Shown one piece after another: positions 33,507 through 41,321 of a DNA stretch of 64,000 nucleotides; within the stretch, counting starts at the first letter, position 1, and each line of letters opens with the position of its first letter. A program made the translations under genes and the position numbers. Under the pieces are notes generated by a model. It saw nothing but the letters and a program-made list of their open reading frames with translations. It did no database searches and was not told the DNA's origin. Origin of the DNA: Trichomonas vaginalis G3 (Eukaryota; Parabasalia; Trichomonadida; Trichomonadidae); contig NC_067204.1 of assembly GCF_026262505.1 (NCBI RefSeq), forward strand, positions 7,349,797 to 7,413,796, written 5' to 3'.

Positions 33507-34091
33507 TTACTTTACATAACCACCGGCTGCCATAAGTCTTTGACGCCAACCCATACCAGCTAATGAAGGTTGACTTGGTTTAGTATTGAAACTAACCTTT
33601 GGTTTTGGTTTATCTTCAGTTTTTGGCTTCCCTTCTTCTATTGGTTTTTCGTCACTTTTCGGTTCCTCTGACTTTACCTCACCTGCAGGAACAGTTGTGT
33701 CGTCAACATCTTCATAAATATCATATGCCATTTGTTTTTGTTTTCCTTTCAACTTTTTGTGTTTGTTGTAAAGTTTAGAATATTTCGACTCTAAGTCAAT
33801 GAGATGTTCTATAATGAACTGTTGGTCAGTGAAGTAAACTTTTCCATCTGTTGTCTCGAAAGCTCCTTCAGACTTCAATATTTTATTTGTGAGAGTCTGT
33901 TTCTTTTTTGAGATACTAGCCGTTCCATTTCTATGAAAAGTGACTTTATAGTTAGGGTTTGTATTTCCAGACCTGGCACTTTCTATTATTGAATTTTTCT
34001 CTTCATCTGTAAGTTCTTTGACAGGTTTTGACAATGGTTCTGAACTTTTTGTTTGTGGTGTCAAATCTACCGTTTCAACTTCTTCGGTCAT
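33507..34091 (-). CDS. 194-aa charged Maverick protein, unknown
   Basis: The N-terminal half has acidic and polar residues and a short basic segment (ISKKKQTLTNKILKS); a likely coiled coil follows at about 95-120 (HLIDLESKYSKLYNKHKKLK). The C-terminal third is Lys/Glu/Pro-rich and ends with PSLAGMGWRQRLMAAGGYVK. It lies directly upstream of the polymerase gene on the same strand, so a terminal-protein or other replication role is conceivable but not shown. The frame is fully open. Confidence 0.65.
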   Translation of the reverse strand: MTEEVETVDLTPQTKSSEPLSKPVKELTDEEKNSIIESARSGNTNPNYKVTFHRNGTASISKKKQTLTNKILKSEGAFETTDGKVYFTDQQFIIEHLIDLESKYSKLYNKHKKLKGKQKQMAYDIYEDVDDTTVPAGEVKSEEPKSDEKPIEEGKPKTEDKPKPKVSFNTKPSQPSLAGMGWRQRLMAAGGYVK

Positions 34092-34110
34092 TTCATCTCA
34101 GTAAAAAATT

Positions 34111-34263
34111 TTAGTTTGGTTTGTTTTCAACTGGTTGTTGTTGTTTTTTAAGTCGGTCTAAAACTTCCTGAGGTATAGGAAGAACTTGACAAACACGTTG
34201 TGTAACTGCTGGAAGTCGACAAATCCATCTTGAACCCATTTGTCTCAATGCTGTATTGTTCAT
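34111..34263 (-). CDS. 50-aa small Maverick protein
   Basis: ATG at 34263, stop at 34111-34113. The product starts MNNTALRQMGSRWICRLPAV and ends KKQQQPVENKPN. It is basic, with no membrane segment. The support is positional: it fits tightly between two open genes on the same strand and has the same TAAAAATTTT-type spacers on both sides as its neighbours. No homolog is known to me. Confidence 0.45.
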   Translation of the reverse strand: MNNTALRQMGSRWICRLPAVTQRVCQVLPIPQEVLDRLKKQQQPVENKPN

Positions 34264-34282
34264 TTCATCCTAGTTAAAAATT

Positions 34283-34684
34283 TTACATTCCCCACGTTTG
34301 AGGCGGTTGAGGTTGGTTATTGTTTACCCATTGTTGTGCATGGTTATATCCTCTGTTAAAGAATCTTTCACCTTGGTCCATATAGTGTCCTGCTTGGTTA
34401 TAGTAGTCATTTGCTTTGTTATAATAGTTTCCTGCTTGTCTTCCTACATTGTCCATCCATCCTTGAACTTTTCCTCTTGTTTCAGGATTTGGAATAAGAT
34501 TTGCTGCATCTCGTGCTACATCCCAACCTTTCTGTACAGTTTGTATAATAGGTTGTGCTTTCTCTTTAAGTATACCTAATGTACTCAAAATCTTCCTTCC
34601 AACTCCAAATACACCTCTGGCTATTGTTCCCACTGCGGGTAAAAATCTAGATGCAACTCCTGCTAATGCGCCAAATAAACCCAT
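34283..34684 (-). CDS. 133-aa Gly/Ala-rich amphipathic protein, likely virion component
   Basis: The N-terminus (MGLFGALAGVASRFLPAVGT) is hydrophobic and glycine/alanine-rich with scattered basic residues, as in membrane-active peptides of capsid interiors such as adenovirus protein VI. The C-terminal half is Asn/Gln/Tyr-rich, with a loosely repeated NYYNKAND-YYNQAGH pattern. A second protein of this type (37865-38107) is encoded 3 kb away. Membrane-lytic or entry function is inferred from composition only. Confidence 0.65.
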   Translation of the reverse strand: MGLFGALAGVASRFLPAVGTIARGVFGVGRKILSTLGILKEKAQPIIQTVQKGWDVARDAANLIPNPETRGKVQGWMDNVGRQAGNYYNKANDYYNQAGHYMDQGERFFNRGYNHAQQWVNNNQPQPPQTWGM

Positions 34685-34701
34685 TTCTTATGGGTTAAAA
34701 A

Positions 34702-35662
34702 ATGACGAATCCAAACAAGGACCCCTATGTTTCTAAGGCAACAAAGAAAGCACTCATGATAAAAATCTTTAGTTCAACACCAAATGCTTGGTTTATGGAT
34801 ATCTTGGAAAACATTCCGAGGTATAGAGAAGATGGACCACCATACTGGCTAATATTTGTCGGTCAAAACACAAGATACTGTGAAGCCATACCATTATGGT
34901 CCAAAAATATTTTAGATGTGAAAACTGCTTTGACAATATTCGTTGACAAATACCATCCAACAAAACTGACATCTGACTGTGAAAGTTCTTTCAAATCAGA
35001 TGATATTAAAAACTATCTGCGTTCAAAAAATGTAAACCAATATTTCATTGTCGACCAAAACCATTCTGCTCTTGGTGTCATTGACAGTTGTATAAAAATC
35101 TTAAGAGACTTAAACCAACCACAAGGTGGTGAAGCAAATGAAATGTCATATGACGACAAGTACAGACACTTCTCCATGGCAAAGATGAGACAAGTTTTAA
35201 ATATTTACAATACCCGTAAACAAAAAGGTTTGGGAAACCACTCCCCGAAGAAAATGAAAAACAAACCCTGACTTAGAGAAAGACTATATATTTAACAATT
35301 TAGTCAAAAGAGACAAACAAGAAAGAATGCCAGGCTTCAAACTTAAGAAAGGTGACAAAGTAAAAATAGAAATACCTAAACGCGACCCATATGAAAATAC
35401 TATTGACTATGACAACAATGGGAACCCGACAGGTACTCACATTCGTGTTCGTAAAAATAGAAGAAAGTATACAAGAGAATATTATGAAGTTTTAGGCAAA
35501 CATGGCAAAATGTACAGACTGCAAGCAGAAGATAAAACTACTATTGTCAGACCTCGTTTCAAACTTGTCAAAGTTCAAGGTGGTATACTTTCAAAGACAG
35601 TTCCTAACAAATATAAGACAACTCCTGACGAATATGCTAAAGAAGTTGAAAATGACGACTAA
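34702..35662 (+). pseudogene. retroviral-type (rve) integrase with one frameshift
   Basis: The first part (34702-35271) contains the catalytic core: D33 in WFMDILENI, D92 in LTSDCESSF, and the third acidic residue at 128 in LGVIDSCIK, with 35 residues between the second and third. The third is Asp where the family has Glu. The C-terminal part (about 35275-35662), in another frame, has FKLKKGDKVKIEIPKRDPYE and REYYEVL, the SH3/chromo-like segment that follows the core in Polinton integrases. A one-base change near 35265 separates the two. Integrase inserts the element into the genome. It converges on the fibre gene, overlapping its stop by four bases. Confidence 0.85.
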
Positions 35663-36996
35663 GCATTTCTATACCATGCGTAAACTGTCATGTAAGGTGG
35701 CATGTAGTCTTTACTTTGTCCCGTTGTTTGCGTATACCCTGAAACGCGATGTGTATGGCTTCCTCCTACCTCAGTGTTACTCCAGTAACAATTTATAGCA
35801 AACTTAACGTCCTCTTTAACATCATATCCTTTACCTTTTGTCATTCCTGACCAATCCCAAAATCTATGACTATGCAAACCTGCTTCAGATGTACTTAAAT
35901 TTATGTAGTGACTGTGCGCAGGTAAATTTGCACCTGAAATCGTTTTACTTCCACCTGTTTCCTTTGAAGAGTTTGCACAATACAAAAACCTGTCGACTAT
36001 TTGAGTCCAAGTTCCGAGACCAAGTACTACTTCTGGTTTGGTAGAGTTCATTGACGTGTAAATAGAACCTATAGGATATAGTGTTTGAAGTATTTCTGTC
36101 TTTAACGTTTGAAGCTCTGTTTTGTCAGCTTTTTTATCTAACTCATCGTTAACATATGTTTTGTCAGCTTTGTTGTCATATAAATCTTGAGCAGTGAATT
36201 TAACTTTGTTTTCATCCTCCATGACAAAAACATTTCTACATCTAGTGTATTTCATCGTTGTTATGTCTTCATCCGATGTTAAACCTTGTGGAAAGTTAGG
36301 AGGTTTCCAATTTAATACATCCCCACCAGTTCCATCAGGTTCTTCAACCGTTCCTGCAATATTTTCTATACCAACAGTTGCGAAGAAATCGTGTGTATGT
36401 CCAACGTCACTTTTCCTGTTTAAGGTTTCTTGTAAGTTTGTAATATTTGCAATGGTATGTGTATGAGTCTTTTTAGAATATTCGTTTTCAGCTCTTGTCA
36501 CTTCACTTGACATTTTATTGTCAACATATGTTTTGTCTGCTAGTTCAGGATGAGTATGTTCTTTCGTTGCATATGTTGCATCTGCTCTGTCATGTTCTTC
36601 TTGAACTTTTTCAATGACATACTCTTTGTCAGCTTTGTTGTTAACATCTGCTTTTGTTGCATATGTTGCATCTGCTCTGTCATGTTCTTCTTGAACTTTT
36701 TCAATGACATACTCTTTGTCAGCTTTGTTGTCAACATCTGCTTTCAAAAGAAGTTCATCTATAGGTTTCTCGTTTAAAGTTCTTTTTGTTGGATTTATAC
36801 AAACAGTATGGTTCTTACTGTCTTGAAACAGAAACTCGTCTGTCATTGGGTTTATCGTCAGTTTTAAGTTTCCTTCTTTCAATGACTCAGATATCTTAGA
36901 ATAGTTTGAAAAGTTTGTTGTGTTCTTATTTAGAGCTTGCAAAATGAGTTGTCGGTTGTGTTGTATTTCTCTCATAGACGCTGTTTCTTTCGACAT
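35659..36996 (-). CDS. phage tail-collar/fibre-like protein
   Basis: The 445-residue protein has an N-terminal head (1-85), then a 30-residue unit in tandem (86-115, 116-145; ADKEYVIEKVQEEHDRADAT), more ADKTYV-type fibre repeats (150-160, 276-300), and a C-terminal domain from 307. That domain reads YPIGSIYTSMNS, VLGLGTWTQIVDRFLY, GGSKTISGANLPAHSHYINL, GGSHTHRVSG and finally YMPPYMTVYAWYRNA, the pattern of bacteriophage tail-collar/short tail fibre tips. Six His-x-His motifs (147-149, 178-180, 200-202, 361-363, 375-377, 414-416) match the metal-binding sites of such trimeric fibres. It is probably the particle's attachment fibre. The frame is fully open. Its presence in a Polinton is, to my knowledge, unusual. 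Confidence 0.88.
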   Translation of the reverse strand: MSKETASMREIQHNRQLILQALNKNTTNFSNYSKISESLKEGNLKLTINPMTDEFLFQDSKNHTVCINPTKRTLNEKPIDELLLKADVDNKADKEYVIEKVQEEHDRADATYATKADVNNKADKEYVIEKVQEEHDRADATYATKEHTHPELADKTYVDNKMSSEVTRAENEYSKKTHTHTIANITNLQETLNRKSDVGHTHDFFATVGIENIAGTVEEPDGTGGDVLNWKPPNFPQGLTSDEDITTMKYTRCRNVFVMEDENKVKFTAQDLYDNKADKTYVNDELDKKADKTELQTLKTEILQTLYPIGSIYTSMNSTKPEVVLGLGTWTQIVDRFLYCANSSKETGGSKTISGANLPAHSHYINLSTSEAGLHSHRFWDWSGMTKGKGYDVKEDVKFAINCYWSNTEVGGSHTHRVSGYTQTTGQSKDYMPPYMTVYAWYRNA

Positions 36997-37014
36997 TTTT
37001 ATTCTAGATAAAAT

Positions 37015-37862
37015 ATGCTTTCAATAGAAAAAGAAAATTCAAGAGTTGCTACAACTAAACCATTAGATGAACTTTTTACTAACGTAGGTCAAAAGTTTGA
37101 GACAGAGACCGTAAAGCATGAAGGCTATCGTTTTGACTACCCACTTAGATGGTTAAGAGACCCATCCGTCACAAAAGCTATTGGCTTTCGTAGAATGAAG
37201 TTCATTTCAGAAGCCATACATGGTTTCCCATTTACGGTCGCTTTTGAAGTTCGATACTATAAACAAAGAAAAACATACGTATGAGAAATTTGAACAGGGA
37301 AAACTTTTACAAGTGAATTTGCTTGTAAATTTAGAAACAACTCTTCAAGCTTTTCAAGAAAAAATAAACGATATCTATCTCGAATATGCAAAACAGTACA
37401 ACATTGACGAAGGAGAGTACCATCTCGATATTATATATGACAGGAAAAATGCAACTGTTAAAATCAATAGAATAGAAGACCTTGGAGAAGACGTTTATAT
37501 TTCTACAAAATATAACAACTTGGCATGGTATAGATTTTTGAGGATGTTAAATCAGCCTGCAGAATATCCAGTACACCCGAACTTTTATGAAGTCGAAAAC
37601 CCTAATGAACATATGAAATGTTTTCGACCAAGATGCTATTATAGTTCATGCTTCATTTTCTGGCGCACAAAACTCTTTTTTATGCTTGGCAAATGACTTT
37701 TACGAAAAACCTACAAAGCTATATGAACCACCAAGTGGAAGTATTTCAGACTTTCAAGTATGGTTTACTACAGATGGAAGAAAGAGAATAATTCCATTAT
37801 ACCACGCGTTTTACTTAGAACTTAGTTTCATATACAACTACTATCGAACGGTAAAAATATAA
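37015..37862 (+). pseudogene. paralog of the 286-aa protein, two frameshifts
   Basis: Three frames read in order give the same landmarks as 29802-30662: TKPLDELFTNVG, YRFDYPLRWLRDP, KAIGFRR, then KYNNLAWYRFLRMLNQP, and finally ISDFQVWFTTDGRKRIIPLY with LELSFIYNYY, ending TAA at 37860-37862. Breaks lie near 37260 and 37640. It is on the opposite strand to its paralog and starts 18 bases from the fibre gene start, so the two may share a divergent promoter. The divergence is large, so the duplication is old relative to the frame breaks. Confidence 0.75.
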
Positions 37863-37864
37863 TT

Positions 37865-38107
37865 TTAATACGGTTGAGGTGTTGGATTTGGTTGCCAACT
37901 TGACTGTGGTGCAGGTTCAGGCTGTTGTATAACAGGAGCTTGTTCTTCTGGTTCAGGGTCTTTAGGTATAATACCAACGAACTGACCTACTCTTTTACCA
38001 ATATTTTTGACTCCGTTCCAAATTCCTCTTCCTACGGTTTTTATTCCATTCCATATACCTCTTCCAACATTTCGAAAGAAGTTTCCTATTCTTCCAAAGA
38101 AACCCAT
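37865..38107 (-). CDS. 80-aa amphipathic repeat protein, likely virion component
   Basis: The first 45 residues are a basic amphipathic stretch with an internal repeat, GRGIWNGIKTV then GRGIWNGVKNI, beginning MGFFGRIGNFFRNV. The remainder is acidic, then Pro/Gln-rich (QQPEPAPQSSWQPNPTPQ). The layout resembles 34283-34684 (hydrophobic glycine-rich start, Q/P-rich end) and small capsid-cement or membrane-lytic proteins. Function is inferred. Its stop is three bases from the stop of the convergent paralog gene. Confidence 0.6.
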   Translation of the reverse strand: MGFFGRIGNFFRNVGRGIWNGIKTVGRGIWNGVKNIGKRVGQFVGIIPKDPEPEEQAPVIQQPEPAPQSSWQPNPTPQPY

Positions 38108-38125
38108 TTTACTATATGTAAAAAT

Positions 38126-38488
38126 CTAATGTCCGCCTAGTCTCTTACGTTTCCTGTTGAGTTCCATAGCATTCTTTAACTGGAGCTCATACATTCTGTT
38201 TCTCCTCTGGTAGAAAACATATTCTGGGTCAACTCCTGTGTTCGCGTCATCTGCATAAAGTTGTTTATATCCCACTTCAGGGTTTGTATAAAACTCTTTC
38301 CATCTCATATTTGCATACCATGGTGGTAAGCCTAACGCAGCGTCATTTGACATGGCAGTTTGCATTTGTACATCTGTTGGCACTTGACCATAGTTTGCCA
38401 TTGCAGTTTGTATTCTAACTTCATTTGGAATATTCTCTGGGTTTGGTTGTCCAGGTTGCTGTGCATTCGCTAAGTTCTGTGCGTCCAT
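38126..38488 (-). CDS. 120-aa Maverick protein with basic C-terminus
   Basis: The product has a Gln/Asn/Pro-rich N-terminus with two loosely repeated units (VRIQTAMANYGQVP and VQMQTAMSNDAA), a central aromatic patch (PPWYANMRWKEFYTNP), and ends ELNRKRKRLGGH, which could be a nuclear signal. No family is recognised. It sits in a run of short minus-strand genes with the same A/T spacers. Confidence 0.6.
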   Translation of the reverse strand: MDAQNLANAQQPGQPNPENIPNEVRIQTAMANYGQVPTDVQMQTAMSNDAALGLPPWYANMRWKEFYTNPEVGYKQLYADDANTGVDPEYVFYQRRNRMYELQLKNAMELNRKRKRLGGH

Positions 38489-38511
38489 TTAATATTAGAT
38501 AAAAATATCTC

Positions 38512-38643
38512 TTACGAGTACATATACTGAACATTTGCAGGCATTGGTTCATCTTCATATTCTCTATATCTTTCTGCCACGTCAAATAAGTAAATGACAC
38601 AATGGAAAAAACCTAAAACAAGTAGTCCTATTTCAAACCACAT
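38512..38643 (-). CDS. 43-aa single-span membrane protein
   Basis: ATG at 38643, stop at 38512-38514. The sequence begins MWFEIGLLVLGFFHCVIYLF, a clear membrane helix, and continues with an acidic tail (YREYEDEPMP). It overlaps the methyltransferase stop by 16 bases, a compact arrangement that supports a real gene. Many small DNA viruses encode such proteins; function unknown. Confidence 0.5.
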   Translation of the reverse strand: MWFEIGLLVLGFFHCVIYLFDVAERYREYEDEPMPANVQYMYS

Positions 38644-39446
38644 TTACTTACCAATAAAATTTCTTTGTTGTGACACTTTCTCCGGTTTATAGGACCTCTC
38701 TCATATTCTATCTTATCGTATCTAAAATCATAGTCATGTATATCCTCTAACCATCTCATAACACTTTCCAAACCACTTTTATCGGATGTAAAGTAAAAGC
38801 ATGGATGGTTATGTAAAACGTCTAAAGTTTCTAAAGAGTCTCTCAAAGTCCAGTCTACTTGGTATTGAAAATCGTATGTGTTATAGAACGGCGGGTCTAC
38901 TATAAAGAAAACATTTTCCTTGTCTTTGTATTTTTCATACAACTCTGTCCAATGACATCTCACAAACTCTATACCCTCAGTATATTTTTCTATGTTCTCT
39001 TTGAAAACCTTTGTATAGTTAAGATATAAAACGTTTGACATAAGTGTTTCAATGTCATGAACTCTTATAGAACCACTATATAATAGTCTAGAAGATATAC
39101 TATCCCAGTCAATATACTCTGCCTTTTTCAAAACCTCTCTGACAGTATTTTTCTTATCTAATGGTATACGTTCCATCTTACCTATAGGTATCTTTTCTTT
39201 TAACTCTTTCAATATTTTGTTTGTGTCTGGTATATGTTTGAGACGGTTCATATAGTTGTCGAAGTCATTGCATATAATCTTTGAGTCAGGAAATATTGTA
39301 TGGCACAAATGAGATATATAGAAACTTCCACCGAACAAGTCTACAAATGTTAGACCATTCGGTAGTTTCTTAAGTTCTCTCAATAGAATATCTTTACATC
39401 TACTCTTATTTCCAAAGAAGGGTAACGGTGGTTTTGTAAAATTCAT
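38628..39446 (-). CDS. D12-class (Dam-like) N6-adenine DNA methyltransferase
   Basis: The 272-residue protein has the class layout: PFFGNKSRCKDILL at 9-22 (the P-x-x-G-x-K start), SAM-binding motif I TFVDLFGGSFYISH at 33-46, and catalytic motif IV DPPFYN at 184-189, where DPPF replaces the usual DPPY, a known variant. The C-terminal part includes CFYFTSDKSG and KEILLVS. It would add N6-methyladenine to DNA. Elements of this kind in Trichomonas are a plausible source of the 6mA enzymes of the host. The recognition site cannot be read from sequence. The first 60 bases of this gene recur as a fragment at 52247-52311 in C, and 39 bases of its 3' part recur at 40260-40298. Confidence 0.88.
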   Translation of the reverse strand: MNFTKPPLPFFGNKSRCKDILLRELKKLPNGLTFVDLFGGSFYISHLCHTIFPDSKIICNDFDNYMNRLKHIPDTNKILKELKEKIPIGKMERIPLDKKNTVREVLKKAEYIDWDSISSRLLYSGSIRVHDIETLMSNVLYLNYTKVFKENIEKYTEGIEFVRCHWTELYEKYKDKENVFFIVDPPFYNTYDFQYQVDWTLRDSLETLDVLHNHPCFYFTSDKSGLESVMRWLEDIHDYDFRYDKIEYERGPINRRKCHNKEILLVSKCGLK

Positions 39447-39479
39447 TTTATATATATAATAAAAATGTTTTTACCTGAA

Positions 39480-40240
39480 AAGTGACAGAAAAGCGGCTTT
39501 TGACAGACGTTTTATTGTGACTTCTTCGTAAAGACTTTGTTGAGATTTCTTCGTAAATGAGTGTAAATGACCCAAAAATATATTTTAGGGTAGAAGGGTA
39601 TATCTAACCTCTTTTCTAACCTCTTTTCTACCCTCTTGAATTTTCATGAATTTCTTCGTAAAGACTTTGTTAAGACTTCTTCGTAAAGACTTTGTTAAGA
39701 CTTCTTCGTAAAGACTTTGTCAAGACTTCATCGTAAAGACTTTGTTGAGATTTCTTCGTAAATGACCCTAGTAGTATATTTTTGGTGTAAATTTCATGAA
39801 AATTCAAGAGGGTAGAAAAGAGGTTAGAAAAGAGGTTAGATATACCCTTCTACCCTAAAATATATTTTTGGTGTAAATTTCATGAAAATTCAAGAGGGTA
39901 GAAAAGAGGTTAGAAAAGAGGTTAGATATACCCTTCTACCCTAAAATATATTTTTGGTGTAAATTTCATGAAAATTCAAGAGGGTAGAAAAGAGGTTAGA
40001 AAAGAGGTTAGATATACCCTTCTACCCTAAAATATATTTTTGGTGTAAATTTCATGAAAATTCAAGAGGGTAGAAAAGAGGTTAGAAAAGAGGTTAGATA
40101 TACCCTTCTACCCTAAAATATATTTTTGGTGTAAATTTCATGAAAATTCAAGAGGGTAGAAAAGAGGTTAGAAAAGAGGTTAGATATACCCTTCTACCCT
40201 AAAATATATTTTTGGTGTAAATTTCATGAAAATTCTGAGT
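39480..40240. repeat. tandem repeat arrays upstream of the methyltransferase gene
   Basis: A 25-bp unit (GACTTCTTCGTAAAGACTTT + GTTAA) repeats about four times at 39655-39760. It is followed by five copies of an 86-bp unit starting near 39771, 39857, 39943, 40029 and 40115, plus a partial copy at 40201. Each 86-bp unit has TATATTTTTGGTG, TTTCATGAAAATTCAAGAGG, GTAGAAAAGAGG and GGTTAGATATACCC. The half-sites match those of the arrays near the KilA-N genes, but the centre AGATAT replaces AGATCT. Confidence 0.9.
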
Positions 40241-40259
40241 AAAATGACAGATGTTTATA

Positions 40260-40298
40260 TGACACTTTCTCCGGTTTATAGGACCTCTCTCATATTCT
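40260..40298 (-). repeat. 39-bp duplicate of methyltransferase 3' coding DNA
   Basis: These 39 bases, beginning TGACACTTTCTCCGG, are identical to 38671-38709 inside the methyltransferase gene. They sit between the repeat array and the right terminal repeat. The preceding bases (GACAGATGTTTATATGACAC) resemble the arm found at 45230-45250 in B, so the join probably formed at the shared TGACAC. Confidence 0.85.
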
Positions 40299-40344
40299 AA
40301 ACATCTTCGGGGCTAGAGGGCACGAAGTGCCTGGAAGCCCCACT

Positions 40345-40397
<53 letters not shown>
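40297..40397 (-). repeat. right terminal inverted repeat of Maverick A with T-tract
   Basis: CTAAACATCTTCGGGGCTAG leads into the hairpin GGCAC-GAA-GTGCC, then TGGAAGCCCCACTCCC and 50 T residues (40348-40397). Read on the other strand it starts with an A-tract like the left end. The long T-tract abuts the outer edge of the MITE at 40398. Confidence 0.85.
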
Positions 40398-40606
40398 CGG
40401 TAGTGTTTACTAATAGATGAATAGTATATAAATTCTATTAAAATGGATTTGATCCAAAAAAATATATAAAATTTCATCATAAATAAAATCGTTTTAAATT
40501 ACTTCTTCATTTAAATTATAACAATTATTTTTGGTTTTATATTTTTTTGGATCAAATCCATTTTAATAGAATTTATATACTATTCATCTATTAGTAAACA
40601 CTACCG
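40398..40606. mobile_element. palindromic MITE with 67-bp perfect inverted repeats
   Basis: Arms 40398-40464 and 40540-40606 are exact reverse complements, starting CGGTAGTGTTTACTAATAG. The 75-bp centre is AT-rich. There is no reading frame. The left edge touches the Maverick T-tract, which hides any target duplication; the right flank is TATATT. Confidence 0.75.
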
Positions 40607-41321
40607 TATATTATTTTTTAAGCTATCTTATTTTTTGAAATTTTATTCAAATCTTTGGTCGCAAGAAGAATTGCATGATAAATAAAAACATTTAATCAAA
40701 GTCAATTTTATTTTTCATATTCAAATGGACTGAGTGTTAACATTTAACATTTTTTTGCTAATTGTCGTCAAAAATTAGGCGTAAAGCAAAAATTGATATT
40801 TCATATGGTTTTATGATAGATAAGCATTATATTCCCACTCATTATATTCGTAAATTTTGAGGTTTATCCTTCGCTTTTAAGATCATTGAATTTGATTTTT
40901 ATATAAAATAGTTATATATTAGAAAATAATATGAGTTTATGTGATATTATTTTTCAGAAGATTTTGTGTTCTTCTTCAAAATTTTATTTTTTTTTTTATT
41001 AAAAAGAATCTTTACAAAATATACATTTACTTTAATTAATATTTAAAAACGTGCTCTATCAAAAGTTCCAAAAATTCAATATTTTAGCTTTTCTGAGGTG
41101 TCACTTTTGATGAATTTCTGTTTACAACAACCCTAACAATATTTTTTCTTAAAACAAAAATATAAAAATATAAATAAAATTAATCGTTAAATAAAAATAT
41201 TTGATATTAGAATTTTATTGGAAAAATAAAAAACTTAATATTTTAAAGAAATACTTAAATACTTGAATGTTTTAACTTTTACATTATCATATAGACTCTC
41301 AAATTATTAGCCATTTTGGCT
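40607..41321. other. AT-rich host flank
   Basis: No gene, RNA or repeat recognised; very AT-rich with stops in all frames. Confidence 0.4.

Larger units (their letters stand above)
14162..40397. mobile_element. Maverick/Polinton element A
   Basis: The element is bounded by inverted ends: an A-tract then GGTAGTGGGG-TTCC at the left, and GGAAGCCCCACTCCC then a T-tract at the right. Both ends carry the same hairpin variant (GGCAC-loop-GTGCC), which differs from that of B and C. Inside are the Polinton hallmark genes: protein-primed DNA polymerase B, rve-type integrase, A32/FtsK-like ATPase, major and minor capsid proteins. Extra genes include two KilA-N proteins, a D12 methyltransferase and a phage-fibre-like protein. 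Polymerase, integrase, MCP, penton and helicase are broken, so this copy is not autonomous as read. I find no matching target-site duplication outside the tracts. Confidence 0.9.

Noticed and set aside
39771-40240. CRISPR-like array
   Set aside because: The 86-bp units are near identical with no unique spacers, and the context is a eukaryotic transposon.
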